A stretch of 25,428 nucleotides of DNA from a virus. The DNA is taken from positions 1-25,428 of the IMG/VR virus record IMGVR_UViG_3300049893_002332, one strand, 5' to 3'. Shown here one piece after another: positions 1 to 8,151 of the stretch. The position numbers and the translations under genes are program-made. The first letter of the stretch is position 1. Each line of letters starts with the position of its first letter. The notes under the pieces are model-generated. The model saw only the letters and a program-made list of their open reading frames with translations. It had not been told where the DNA came from and did no database searches.

Positions 1-355
1 ATCCCGCACTGAGCCCAAGTCTGTTCATAGGAATATTATTATTCCTACAGCCAAAACAGACAAACTTATAATTTTCTACTCTGAAATAATCCGTCATTTG
101 AATGAAAGCTCTGAGTACTTTGGAAGAACCCCGGTACTCTGGAAAGCTCCCACCAAACTCAATGTAAGCACCTTTTTTTGGGAGATCCTTAACAGTGGTG
201 TAGATAATAGGTGCGTCTTTTTCTTCATCAATAGTCATTAAAGCAAAATCAAGTGAGCCAGGCTCGTAGCCGACGTCAGGCTCAAAAACGCTAAGGTGCG
301 CGTTCTCTGAGAATTCCTTTAACCACAAATCTTTTTCAACCCGTATTGTTCTCAT
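1..355 (-). CDS. Partial GNAT-like protein, C-terminus outside the window
   Basis: An open frame starts with ATG at 355 and runs off the left edge, giving 118 residues. The start sits directly after the stop of the upstream gene (TAA-ATG) and has an AGGA six bases upstream. The segment around residues 70-115 (GGSFPEYRGSSKVLRAF, later NNNIPMNRLGL) resembles an N-acetyltransferase fold: a strand, an R-G-S/G-rich acyl-CoA loop with a following helix, and an N-x(n)-N-RLGL element near the C-terminus. GNAT-like genes occur beside tail and internal virion genes in several podophages. The family call is inference from short motifs; no acetylation substrate can be named. Confidence 0.6.
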   Translation of the reverse strand, partial: MRTIRVEKDLWLKEFSENAHLSVFEPDVGYEPGSLDFALMTIDEEKDAPIIYTTVKDLPKKGAYIEFGGSFPEYRGSSKVLRAFIQMTDYFRVENYKFVCFGCRNNNIPMNRLGLSAG

Positions 356-1027
356 TTATTTTCCTAATACAGATCCCACTCCACCCATTACTCCGCCCTT
401 CTCTCCCTTACCACGAGAAGCGGCGTAGCTTGCTTGCCCAGCTTTTCCAGCTGCGTAAGCCTGCATTTGTTGCCCATATTTTGCGACGTTAAATTGATTT
501 CTTGCAAGTTGGTCTGCTTTACGAGAAGCAAGATTTTCTTTCTCACCCTCACGACCAAGCTCAAATTGTTTCTCCATGATTCCTTGTTGACCCGATACAT
601 CCTGAGAAGTGACGTCTTGTTGATTACCCATTGCATCTCGCTGCGCCTGCATCGCAAGACGAGCCTGCATCGCAGGAGTTAAACCTCCACGGCTTGCTAG
701 TTGAGCTCTTTGATTTGCTTGTGCTTGAGCGGCTTGGAGAGCGATTCTATTTCTAGCACTACCAATATCTTGCTTAAGACGATCTTGTGCAATTTTGGTG
801 TAGCCTTCTCCGCCTGATAATTTGTAGCGATCTAGGAGTTCGCCTGTTTTATTATCAGTAATACCTTCGTAGTTAATTTTCTCAGGTGCAACTCCTGGAT
901 CAAGGGAAGCAAGTTGAGCGTCAAAGTCTTGTTTTGCTCTATCTCCCTGCCCACCCAATACGCCGCCTAAAATTCCAGCTACTGGAGCCGACACTACTTT
1001 TGCTACTGACTTAACGACTTTTCCCAT
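356..1027 (-). CDS. Putative internal virion / DNA-ejection protein
   Basis: This 223-residue protein begins with a Gly/Ala/Val-rich amphipathic segment (KVVSAPVAGILGGVLGG) and ends with another Gly-rich segment (GGVMGGVGSVLG). Between them lies an Ala/Gln-rich, highly charged helical region, about residues 80-200, with many AQA and RAQL stretches. Hydrophobic glycine-rich ends around a long polar helix are typical of small ejection proteins carried inside podovirus capsids and inserted into the host envelope. It lies three bases after the adaptor gene. No enzymatic motif is visible. The role is inferred from composition and position; a minor tail protein is the alternative. Confidence 0.55.
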   Translation of the reverse strand: MGKVVKSVAKVVSAPVAGILGGVLGGQGDRAKQDFDAQLASLDPGVAPEKINYEGITDNKTGELLDRYKLSGGEGYTKIAQDRLKQDIGSARNRIALQAAQAQANQRAQLASRGGLTPAMQARLAMQAQRDAMGNQQDVTSQDVSGQQGIMEKQFELGREGEKENLASRKADQLARNQFNVAKYGQQMQAYAAGKAGQASYAASRGKGEKGGVMGGVGSVLGK

Positions 1028-1030
1028 ATA

Positions 1031-1732
1031 TTAGTTTCCGTACCAATAGTTATAAGAATCAAAATCAACGTAATGACTGAGATCTTTTCTAATTTCTGTG
1101 TTTTCGTCAATGACTCTATTAGATAGCGTTTGAATCATGAGATCCATCATTCTATCTAAAGATTCCATGTCTGCTGACGTGTCTGGATGACCCTCTTTTA
1201 AGTGACACTTCCAACGAACATATTGATTAATGATGTTGGAAAACTGAGGTATATCACAAAGGCTTGTTTCATCTACGTATCGATTTGCACCTCTTAGATA
1301 CCAAATCTTTAAAGGAGAGTTTGTGTAAGTAGCGTTGAAAGCGGGATAAATTTTTAGCTTCATTCCAGCCGTGTCTGGATTTAAAATGATGTATCTGTAG
1401 GAATCATTAGCGTTTACAAATAAAGTGTCGTTGATGTTCTTAATGGGCATCATTTCATACTTATCAGCGTCTCCATTTACCCAGTGAGCTTTTCTAATTT
1501 TATTGGCGTAAATATTTGATGGTAAATCTACCTCGCTTTGACCTGATGTAACGTTTTGCTCGTTCATGGTCATGAAGTAGTCTTCGTATACAGTATGTAT
1601 TGTACCCTCCACCATCTCAACGGCTTCATTATAAAGAGCCTGAATCTCTTCGGGCTTAATGAAAGTTTCTTCGTTAAGGTCCAAATCGTTTTTAAGTTTT
1701 GTCGATAAATCCGAAAACAAAGGGTAGTTCAT
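1031..1732 (-). CDS. Putative head-tail adaptor (tail tubular A / gp4-type)
   Basis: This 233-residue protein has the layout of podoviral adaptor proteins that bind below the portal: an N-terminal helical part with an acidic helix (EEIQALYNEAVEMVEGT), a central beta-rich part (about residues 65-150), then a D-x-P-x(n)-INQYVRWKCHLKEG helix and a long C-terminal helix. The DIPQF...YVRWK pattern near residues 160-175 is characteristic of such connectors. It overlaps the preceding gene by four bases (ATGA) and lies in the nozzle-adaptor-internal protein block. The call rests on length, pattern and position. Confidence 0.6.
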   Translation of the reverse strand: MNYPLFSDLSTKLKNDLDLNEETFIKPEEIQALYNEAVEMVEGTIHTVYEDYFMTMNEQNVTSGQSEVDLPSNIYANKIRKAHWVNGDADKYEMMPIKNINDTLFVNANDSYRYIILNPDTAGMKLKIYPAFNATYTNSPLKIWYLRGANRYVDETSLCDIPQFSNIINQYVRWKCHLKEGHPDTSADMESLDRMMDLMIQTLSNRVIDENTEIRKDLSHYVDFDSYNYWYGN

Positions 1733-2058
1733 TCAAAGTTCTCCCGATATGCTCCCACTAATGCTCGGACTGTGACTGGCCCCGTGGTAGTTACTACTAA
1801 AAATTTATCAGTAAAATCCTCATAAAGAAAGGTTATGGCACCAGTTCCCGTCTGCCTCGTTACTATTACATCCTGCGGCACATAGCCTAAATCATGGGCA
1901 ATGAGTAAATTAGTAGAAGCTGCTGGAACTTCTATGTCCATTTTTTTCCAGTCAAACTTAGCCACTTCTTGAGCTCTTAGATTTTGCTCTAAGCCCTCAA
2001 AATTACGCCTAGTCATTCGGTCTAAGATCTCACTGGTAAATGGTGCAAAACCCTTCAC
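1729..2058 (-). CDS. Small phage structural protein, probable tail component
   Basis: A GTG start at 2058 gives 109 residues; GGGTGA precedes it and it overlaps the nozzle-like gene by four bases. The N-terminus is helical and charged (about residues 8-40). The rest is beta-rich and contains LIAHDLGYVPQDVIVTR followed by FLVVTTTGPVTVRALVG. H-x-LGYVPxDV with a later strand-forming segment is a recurrent pattern in short beta-sandwich phage structural proteins. It sits between nozzle and adaptor genes, so a minor tail role is likely. No specific function is claimed. Confidence 0.7.
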   Translation of the reverse strand: MKGFAPFTSEILDRMTRRNFEGLEQNLRAQEVAKFDWKKMDIEVPAASTNLLIAHDLGYVPQDVIVTRQTGTGAITFLYEDFTDKFLVVTTTGPVTVRALVGAYRENFE

Positions 2059-4370
2059 GGTTCACCCGTTTCTGCCTTACCACCTTTGTAAGTTCTAAAA
2101 GTGTTTGGCGTGAGAGGTGAGAAGTAAATAATATAGCTCATGAGCTGCACTATCTCATTCTTAGGTTTACCCTGAATAATCCACTGATTTAGGTCAAAAT
2201 CTATAGTGTTAAAGACCGTATTTATACGGTTTGTAGGATCAAGTAGCTGAATCTGAGTATCGGACAATCGCTCCACAATTGGAAACCTAGCAGAATCATA
2301 AAGTGGAGGATCTACGTTACCACCTAGTCCAATGTCGTAATCTTCGATGTCTAAAGGCCATGAAAATGCGGGATCGTCTAGAGTCAAAATTTTAGTCACT
2401 CTATCTAAGGACGCAGTTGTGATGGAATCGCTATTTATAATATTTGTGTAAGCGTTAGTTAACCTAATTTGTTTGTAAGAACATCTTAGGCCACCAGCTG
2501 GGAATCTACGGCGTTGCTCGATTAATCCAAAGAAAGCCCACTGAATGGTATCTGTTCCCCAAATAATATCTTCTTGCCCCCATACGCAGGTGTCTCTAAA
2601 TCTAATTTCTTTCAAAGGATCTTCAACGCTGGAATCGTCGTTAATAGAGTAAGCTTGAACTGATACGTTTGAGATATTTTTTAAAGTAACAAGTAATTGG
2701 CTAACCCATTTGCGAACCATTGGCATTCCAAAATTAAACGCTACAGATTTGTAGTCCCAAATAATTGCAAGCTTCGTCCAATCCTCTGGGAGTGCTAATA
2801 TATCTACTTTTGGATCTGTGGCTACGTCTGGGTCATGTCTAAATAAATATCCTCTAAAATCTGCCCTGAGTAATTCATCGTTATATAAATTAATTGCCGA
2901 TGGCGCAAAACTCTCCCCGTTCGTCCAGGTGGTGAATGTGGAATCGAGCCTAATACCATAACGAAGATCCAAAACAAGTAACGTGTCGTTGTCATCGCTT
3001 GCTTCATCAGCCCTCACAGTCCAGTAAATTTTACTGTTTAATGCGTCGTATTTTCCTTCGATTCTTGTGTAGAATGCGGGATCTGTGATGTATGTTTTAT
3101 ATCTTTCGTTGATGGAGTCTGAAATTTTATTAACTTGGAAGCCGTCTGTAAAATAAACGCCGTCATTGCCAAAGAAGAAAACACCATCACGAGTCTGTAC
3201 GATAGAGCGATGAGACAAACAGCCAGTAACTTTAGAGATTTCTTCATAAGTCATCCCGTCTCGGCCAAGCTCATCAAAGTAACCGTCGATTCGGAAAACT
3301 TTGGTCTGACCAAAAACAATCAAGTTACTATTATACGAACTTCCTCCTGTAATGGTATCCCTGACATCTAAAAAGAAATCTACTGGGCAAGCATCGGGGT
3401 CATCAGTAACGGATTGACGAATACGGCTTGGTAAAAATTCAGAGCCTTCTTTTAAATTCATATAGTACGCACGTCCGTTCATGACGTGAATGAATTTAGC
3501 TAAAGGCGGCTCGTCGTAATCTAGCGTTCCACCTGCTGTATAAATTGTAATTCCATTTGCTTGAATGGTAGCGTCTGAGAAATTATCAACAAAAACTGTT
3601 GTTCCGTTTGTGACTTCTCCTACTTTAAAACCAACCTTCCCACCATTTGTAGTTCTATAAATTTCTACTTTAATGTTAGCGGTGTCGTAAGCGGTTCCAC
3701 CCGCATTTGCTAAAACTGCAATAGCTGAAATGTTGTTTTGATTTACGCTTGGATCTGATGAGTTAAGAACTTGTACTTGTACGACTGATGACTGATCTAA
3801 GTACTGAGTTGTTCCAACTAGGTATGTGTAGCTTCTAACGAAGTAGTAAATAAAAGTCTGAGCACCAACTACTGTTGGTGTAATAACAGGGTCTGTTGCT
3901 AACGGAGGTAGTCCAGCTGTTCTAACTACTGGTGTATTTGTACCGTCTTTGAAAATCTTAATGGGTTTAGCAAAACTATCATTCACTCCGTAAATGTGAC
4001 GGTTCCACTCACCAAAACTTGTATTACCTAAAGTAATTGATCCAGCGTTAAAGGCTGGGTTTGACCCCGGTGCTTGAACTTCTACATATGCAGTCTCTAA
4101 AGCGTTTGGGTGAAAAACTTTTTGTCCAACAACCAAGTAAAAAATCTCATCGCTCTCTACGACTGTTATGTTCTGAATTCTGGCAACACCCTCTGGTGTC
4201 TGAGCCAAATCTTCGTTGTAAATAGTACTACCGGGACGAAGTAAAGCCTTTCTATTTGGGTCAATGATAAGGTTCTCCAGCGTAGCCGCCTTGTTTAAAG
4301 GGGCATCAAACGGGTAGTCCGTTATTCCACCTGAGAAATCATTTACCTGAAGACTTTGTTGTTCCAGCAT
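2055..4370 (-). CDS. Large tail nozzle-like structural protein
   Basis: This 771-residue protein opens with NDFSGGITDYPFDAPL, then LENLIIDPNRKALLRPGS. The pattern S-GG-x(n)-N-x-R-RPG marks the N-terminus of long beta-rich podophage tail proteins of the nozzle/stabilisation type (P22 gp10-like and T7 gp12-like in role). The rest is rich in short beta strands, aromatic residues and Asp/Asn turns, consistent with a propeller-like body. The ATG shares one base with the preceding TAA (TAATG) and no Shine-Dalgarno is visible, so translation is probably coupled. The exact homologue is uncertain. Confidence 0.7.
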   Translation of the reverse strand: MLEQQSLQVNDFSGGITDYPFDAPLNKAATLENLIIDPNRKALLRPGSTIYNEDLAQTPEGVARIQNITVVESDEIFYLVVGQKVFHPNALETAYVEVQAPGSNPAFNAGSITLGNTSFGEWNRHIYGVNDSFAKPIKIFKDGTNTPVVRTAGLPPLATDPVITPTVVGAQTFIYYFVRSYTYLVGTTQYLDQSSVVQVQVLNSSDPSVNQNNISAIAVLANAGGTAYDTANIKVEIYRTTNGGKVGFKVGEVTNGTTVFVDNFSDATIQANGITIYTAGGTLDYDEPPLAKFIHVMNGRAYYMNLKEGSEFLPSRIRQSVTDDPDACPVDFFLDVRDTITGGSSYNSNLIVFGQTKVFRIDGYFDELGRDGMTYEEISKVTGCLSHRSIVQTRDGVFFFGNDGVYFTDGFQVNKISDSINERYKTYITDPAFYTRIEGKYDALNSKIYWTVRADEASDDNDTLLVLDLRYGIRLDSTFTTWTNGESFAPSAINLYNDELLRADFRGYLFRHDPDVATDPKVDILALPEDWTKLAIIWDYKSVAFNFGMPMVRKWVSQLLVTLKNISNVSVQAYSINDDSSVEDPLKEIRFRDTCVWGQEDIIWGTDTIQWAFFGLIEQRRRFPAGGLRCSYKQIRLTNAYTNIINSDSITTASLDRVTKILTLDDPAFSWPLDIEDYDIGLGGNVDPPLYDSARFPIVERLSDTQIQLLDPTNRINTVFNTIDFDLNQWIIQGKPKNEIVQLMSYIIYFSPLTPNTFRTYKGGKAETGEP

Positions 4371-4750
4371 TATCTAAATAAAATGTCGTAGGTTAAAGTG
4401 TTGTCACAAGTGTAGATGTCAAAACTTGTGGTTGTTACTCGCTCAATTGTTGGAAAAATTTGGTCTCCACTGAAATTATCTTTCACCTGATAGTGAAAAG
4501 TATTCATGTTGTAGCCTGGAGGACATGTGACGGTTTGTTTGTACTTACCTGGAATGATTGCAACGCCCCAGTTAGCAGCTAGGGCTTGAACCGTCGCCCC
4601 TGCTACGCTTGCAGCTGCAAGAGGCGCAGAGTCTACACCATTGTGAGAATGGTCGTTAAGTCTTTGAATATTTTCTTCCATTGCTGGAAAGAAAATTGAA
4701 CCCCGGTCCCCTGCTTCTGGCTTCTTATAGCCATACGATAACGTAATCAT
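4370..4750 (-). CDS. Hypothetical tail-associated protein with DHSHNG motif
   Basis: This protein has 126 residues and a GAGGTG four bases upstream of its ATG. Residues about 30-45 read RLNDHSHNGVDSAPL. The 'L-x-DHxHNG-x-xS' motif recurs in tail fibre and baseplate-like phage proteins, where it precedes a trimerisation or head-attachment region. The C-terminal 60 residues look beta-rich (FDIYTCDNTLTYDILFR). It follows the endolysin gene after a 37-base gap and is coupled to the nozzle-like gene. It is probably a virion protein; its precise role is unknown. Confidence 0.65.
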   Translation of the reverse strand: MITLSYGYKKPEAGDRGSIFFPAMEENIQRLNDHSHNGVDSAPLAAASVAGATVQALAANWGVAIIPGKYKQTVTCPPGYNMNTFHYQVKDNFSGDQIFPTIERVTTTSFDIYTCDNTLTYDILFR

Positions 4751-4774
4751 TAAACACCTCTTCCATGTGTGCTA

Positions 4775-4784
4775 AGATATGGCC
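4775..4784 (-). promoter_or_regulatory. Intergenic element GGCCATATCT, copy 1
   Basis: The minus strand reads GGCCATATCT about 25 bases upstream of the gene starting at 4750. An outer short inverted repeat, TAAGA/TCTTA, lies at 4773-4790. The same ten bases occur in the gap upstream of the scaffold gene (16733-16742). A shared transcription or RNA-processing signal is possible, but this is inference. Confidence 0.35.
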
Positions 4785-4787
4785 GTC

Positions 4788-5186
4788 TTAAGCGTAGCGC
4801 CAACGGCGCTCTTTATCAGTTCTTATATCTAAATGTACCCAATTTTCAGCTACTCCGATAGCTTTAAAACCTTTTTGGGAAGCTACTTTCTCTAGCTCTT
4901 CTCCAGACATTCCTTCCACTTGAATATCTGCAGCCGCACCCCTCATGTGGGTAGAGTTTTTGACTGCGGGATAGCCCTCTTTGATTAGCTCGTCGTTATG
5001 AGCCTCGCATCGGTAGCCTGAGCGTATCACTACAGGTTTTCCAGTCTCATTACGAATGAGTTGGAGCTTAACTACGAGATCTAATTCTATGTGAGTTTCA
5101 TCACACCTATGGCATACGCAGTCAAATTCTAAAGCTTTAAAATCTTTTGTGATCCTAGCGTTTGAACCCTTTGGAAATATCATCAT
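4788..5186 (-). CDS. Endolysin, peptidase M15-type (D-Ala-D-Ala carboxypeptidase-like)
   Basis: This 132-residue single-domain enzyme is a zinc peptidase of the M15_3 type that cuts peptidoglycan peptides, most probably the phage endolysin. Visible motifs are SGYRC (residues 56-60), H80 with D87 in STHMRGAAAD, and WVHLD with H118 and D120. These match the family's zinc ligands H, D and H. A cysteine cluster, C23-x-C25-x2-C28, near the N-terminus is an extra. No signal peptide is seen, so it needs a holin or an equivalent to reach the wall. Two adjacent ATGs lie at 5186 and 5183. It follows the lipoprotein gene by eight bases, within the lysis-type block. Confidence 0.9.
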   Translation of the reverse strand: MMIFPKGSNARITKDFKALEFDCVCHRCDETHIELDLVVKLQLIRNETGKPVVIRSGYRCEAHNDELIKEGYPAVKNSTHMRGAAADIQVEGMSGEELEKVASQKGFKAIGVAENWVHLDIRTDKERRWRYA

Positions 5187-5194
5187 ATAAAATT

Positions 5195-5476
5195 CTATCT
5201 GCCATGTTCACAAGCATCAAGTCTCGTAACTAAATCTTTATATTCAGCCTTCAATTGAAGGTATTCCGAAGTGAGCATTACCGTACACTTACCCGTTTTA
5301 TTCTCCTCAGGAGCACAAACCGATAAAGCTAAATCATTCTCAGGTTTATTTGATATAAGCTTACCCTGAAAAGATTCTGCATCTAGTAAGTAATAACGAT
5401 AGGGAAACTTAGCAGCCACACAACCCGCTAAGAATAAACCAGCCACTACCCCAAACCAAAAACTTCTTAATCCCAT
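5195..5476 (-). CDS. Putative lipoprotein, possible outer-membrane spanin
   Basis: This protein has 93 residues, with a basic start, a hydrophobic stretch and a lipobox L16-A17-G18-C19. These are the signals for type II signal peptidase cleavage and lipidation at Cys19. GGGAGG lies five bases upstream of the ATG, and the start overlaps the end of the 55-residue gene by ten bases. The mature part (about 75 residues) is polar and carries three further cysteines. Its place between lysis genes and the endolysin fits an Rz1-like spanin subunit, but it lacks the proline richness common in that group. The lipoprotein call is firm; the spanin role is inferred. Confidence 0.75.
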   Translation of the reverse strand: MGLRSFWFGVVAGLFLAGCVAAKFPYRYYLLDAESFQGKLISNKPENDLALSVCAPEENKTGKCTVMLTSEYLQLKAEYKDLVTRLDACEHGR

Positions 5477-5634
5477 TCCGGCCTCCCACCTTGCTCAATT
5501 TTTGTTAACTCAGCTTTCATCTCTTCTAGTAACTTTTGACGACGTGAAGCGGGGGATTTTTGTAGAAGCTTAATTAAAGCCACTACTTGATCAAAGAATG
5601 TAAAAAAACCTTTTATAAGAGCTATGTATTCCAT
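5467..5634 (-). CDS. Small hypothetical protein, 55 residues, after the terminator
   Basis: An open frame of 55 residues starts at ATG 5634 and ends at TAA 5467. The first half is hydrophobic and aromatic (MEYIALIKGFFTFFDQVVAL). The second half is a charged helix with SRRQKLLEEMKAELTKIEQ. It starts with MEY, as does the protein just upstream (MEYLKPIF). The ATG directly abuts the T-tract of the terminator, and no Shine-Dalgarno is present, so how it is translated is unclear. Its overlap with the well-initiated lipoprotein gene supports a real coding segment. It could be a small lysis accessory protein; the function is unknown. Confidence 0.55.
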   Translation of the reverse strand: MEYIALIKGFFTFFDQVVALIKLLQKSPASRRQKLLEEMKAELTKIEQGGRPEWD

Positions 5635-5666
5635 AAATAAAAACGGAGAGGTTATTAGCCTCTCCG
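5635..5666 (-). terminator. Rho-independent terminator inside the late operon
   Basis: On the minus strand CGGAGAGG, a seven-base loop and CCTCTCCG form a perfect 8-bp stem, followed at once by TTTTTATTT. It begins 25 bases after the stop of the gene at 5691-6014. The next gene's ATG abuts the T-tract, so lysis, nozzle and adaptor genes need read-through, antitermination or another promoter. Confidence 0.85.
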
Positions 5667-5690
5667 CCCACCATTTTGAGAGACAACTTG

Positions 5691-6014
5691 TTATTTATCT
5701 TTAGCGGCATCACTAGCAGCTTTGCCGATTTTGAGAACTTTTTTCAAAACTTCTGCGATTTTTACAATGATTGCAGCGGCTGGGATATTCACGTGTGGGA
5801 ACAACTCCAAAACTGCAATAACTTTATCTTTAATAGGTTTTGCTTTTGCGAGAGCCTCATCGTCTTTTTTAGTAGGAGTCCATAAAGCAATTAACTCTAC
5901 AATCTCAATTAAAACAGAGACTGCTACTGAGATCGCAAATGCATTAGCCACGACAACACCCGCGACTGGAAATTTCATAACAATAAATTCAAAAATCGGT
6001 TTTAAGTATTCCAT
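5691..6014 (-). CDS. Small membrane protein, holin candidate
   Basis: This 107-residue protein has one long hydrophobic span, about residues 18-45 (VAGVVVANAFAISVAVSVL and onward to ALWTP), that could cross the membrane once or as a tight hairpin. A second amphipathic hydrophobic stretch lies around residues 65-95 (VIAVLELF, IPAAAIIVKIAEVLKKVLKI), and the end is Lys/Ala-rich. AGGAG is well placed before the ATG, and the start shares one base with the upstream TAA. Its position beside another membrane protein and shortly before the endolysin suggests a holin. The topology is only a reading of the sequence. Confidence 0.65.
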   Translation of the reverse strand: MEYLKPIFEFIVMKFPVAGVVVANAFAISVAVSVLIEIVELIALWTPTKKDDEALAKAKPIKDKVIAVLELFPHVNIPAAAIIVKIAEVLKKVLKIGKAASDAAKDK

Positions 6015-6238
6015 TACTTTTCTCCTTCTAAAATAGTTTTAATAACTCTGATATCAGCTTTAATCTCTGCTATATCTCTAGAGTATTCTTCTTGTTTATC
6101 TTTTACAACCTCTAGAGTATTTGCATTACTCTCAGTCATAAAATGAAGTTTAGTCATCCACCCCGTAACCCCAAGAGCTGCTCCTAAGAGCACCCAGAAG
6201 ATTGTAATTGAGATAGTGGAGTTTTCACTAATCTTCAT
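6014..6238 (-). CDS. Small membrane protein with C-terminal coiled coil
   Basis: The start at 6238 is preferred because it overlaps the stop of the 637-residue gene as TAATG; an upstream in-frame ATG at 6256 has no better ribosome site. The product has 74 residues. A transmembrane helix spans about residues 10-30 (TISITIFWVLLGAALGVTG). It is followed by a charged heptad-like helix (VKDKQEEYSRDIAEIKADI). An N-terminal anchor plus a periplasmic coiled coil is the arrangement of inner-membrane spanins and some holin accessory proteins. Family membership is not established; the lysis role is inferred from position. Confidence 0.7.
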   Translation of the reverse strand: MKISENSTISITIFWVLLGAALGVTGWMTKLHFMTESNANTLEVVKDKQEEYSRDIAEIKADIRVIKTILEGEK

Positions 6239-8151
6239 TATTTTGAGCCCTTGCATATAATTTCAAAATTATAATCAGTAGCGGTATCTGAGTTGTTTAC
6301 TGTTTTAACAGCAACAAAAGTACTTGTTTTTGTGGACTGAATAATTCTAGCTGCCATAGCATTTGCTTGATCGTCAATCGCAGTAGTACAAGTAGGAGCC
6401 GCTGTAAACCCAGTTAAATTTAAACTACATGTCCCAGCACCAGTTCTATTAGTAGAAGAAATCCAATTACCAGAGGATTCAGATACGACACAACTACTTC
6501 CATTATTTGTTACTTTTGCGTGTTGGCTATACTCAGCGCTTGAAGAACTTGTGGTAACTGATCCAACTAAAACAGGAGCTGGCAAGTTTTGATCAATTGG
6601 GAAAATACTCCATTCAATAGAAGATCTAGAATTTGTAGCTACTGAAGAAGCTCCAATATCACTAGTACTAGACCCAGCAGCTCCTTGAATTTTTAGAGTT
6701 CTTTGAGATAAAGAATCAATTTTATAAATACCACATAAAGGCAGTGTTAGAGTAAATGCGGCTCCGCCTGTAGACACTTGCTCAGTGTTAGCGATAACAG
6801 TTGGAGATCCTTCTGTGTCTAATAAACGAAACTCCGCAATTTCGTTTGAAGCTCCTTTAGAAGTCTGAGGTATAGCACAAACCCAAAAACGTCCTGTCTT
6901 AAACGGAGTGAAAACAATTCCAGGAGCTTTATCAGAGCCATCTAAGAAACTTGTAACGGTTCCAAAATTAGAATTATCGCGCTCTGTAAAAGTACAAGAT
7001 GCATCCCCTGTGTAGTCTCCGTAAGTAGTTCCAGATCTAGACCAAGTACAATTATTTGCATGATAACCAGTCCATGAACCAGACACTGTATTTAGAGTAA
7101 CAGCTGTTTGGGATTGGGTTGGGTAGTAGTAAACGTCAAAGTTTAAGCTCTCCCCTTCTGTTTGATTAGCAGAAATAAGACATGCGTTTGAACCGTTGCC
7201 TTTATTCTGAATCTCAAAAGTTTTTAAAGAACTAATTCCATTTGGGTAATCAATTGAAAATTGAGTTGTCCCTAAAGATGGATTAGAGCCTCCGTCGTAA
7301 ATAGTAGGCTCTTGCAATGAAGACGTCGTTCCATCGTTCAATCTATAAGAACAATAATAAGATGTTGCACTAGCTTTTAACAAAGACCCGCTTGCGATTG
7401 CGAATAATCTACCAGGAGGGAGGCTTGATAAAGTAAAAGCTGGGATTTTAGTAGCAGGTGCCCCAACACTTCCAGTAACTGCGGCAGCCGAGCAATCTGT
7501 GTCTGCTGCAAAACCTACGTAGGACGCACTTGTTGCAGACCAAGAGCAGCTGGCAGCTGGAGAATAAGTAAGTGTCCCTAAGTGAACCGCCTCGGGTCTA
7601 TTTGTAAATAAATTATAACCTTCAGCTTCTGTTAAAACACACTCATCGATATAAATCTCTGGCTCATCAGCCGCTACGGATTTAACGATTGGTCTTAAAT
7701 TACCAGAAGCGGGTGCGATAAAGCTAAGAGCGTTAATAATAAAAGAAGATGTGCTTGTAGTAATTGCGTTTGATTGAATAGGATTTGGTCCCGTTCCATC
7801 ATCAACTTGAAATAAGTGAGTTGGAGATCCGCTTGCTGCTTTAAATTTACAAGCAAGTACTGCAGATTTTCCCTTTAATCCGTCTGGAATAGCTACTGTT
7901 TTTAACGTCAAAGTCTGAGCCGCAGCAGTGCTGTTCCAAGAAAGTCCTAAAGCTCCATATGCTTTTGCAGTAGAATTAGCTACAGCTGCTGGAGTAGCGG
8001 TTACACCAGAAGTCCCAGATTCAAATCCTGGATTAAATAAAATATTTCTTCCTCGTTCTACAAGTGATCTATCTGCATCACTTACCGCCCCAAAAGCAGA
8101 AGTAATTCCAAGAGCCAAGGCTACAAAACCAACTTTTAAAATATTCATCAT
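6238..8151 (-). CDS. Exported beta-rich protein with three four-cysteine modules
   Basis: This 637-residue protein starts with a convincing Sec signal peptide: MMNILK, a hydrophobic core to about residue 20, and a probable cut after A-F-G21. Residues 35-175 begin NILFNPGFESG and look like a carbohydrate-binding jelly-roll, with Cys101 and Cys171. Three similar modules follow, each with four cysteines: 202/220/267/324, 368/386/425/473 and 554/575/588/633. Modules 1 and 2 open with C-S/T-W-S and a second Cys 18 residues later. The even cysteine count fits disulfides formed outside the cytoplasm. The start overlaps the previous stop (ATGA). It sits between fibre and lysis genes. A surface-exported fibre or receptor-modifying protein is possible; the function is unknown. 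Confidence 0.8.
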   Translation of the reverse strand: MMNILKVGFVALALGITSAFGAVSDADRSLVERGRNILFNPGFESGTSGVTATPAAVANSTAKAYGALGLSWNSTAAAQTLTLKTVAIPDGLKGKSAVLACKFKAASGSPTHLFQVDDGTGPNPIQSNAITTSTSSFIINALSFIAPASGNLRPIVKSVAADEPEIYIDECVLTEAEGYNLFTNRPEAVHLGTLTYSPAASCSWSATSASYVGFAADTDCSAAAVTGSVGAPATKIPAFTLSSLPPGRLFAIASGSLLKASATSYYCSYRLNDGTTSSLQEPTIYDGGSNPSLGTTQFSIDYPNGISSLKTFEIQNKGNGSNACLISANQTEGESLNFDVYYYPTQSQTAVTLNTVSGSWTGYHANNCTWSRSGTTYGDYTGDASCTFTERDNSNFGTVTSFLDGSDKAPGIVFTPFKTGRFWVCAIPQTSKGASNEIAEFRLLDTEGSPTVIANTEQVSTGGAAFTLTLPLCGIYKIDSLSQRTLKIQGAAGSSTSDIGASSVATNSRSSIEWSIFPIDQNLPAPVLVGSVTTSSSSAEYSQHAKVTNNGSSCVVSESSGNWISSTNRTGAGTCSLNLTGFTAAPTCTTAIDDQANAMAARIIQSTKTSTFVAVKTVNNSDTATDYNFEIICKGSK

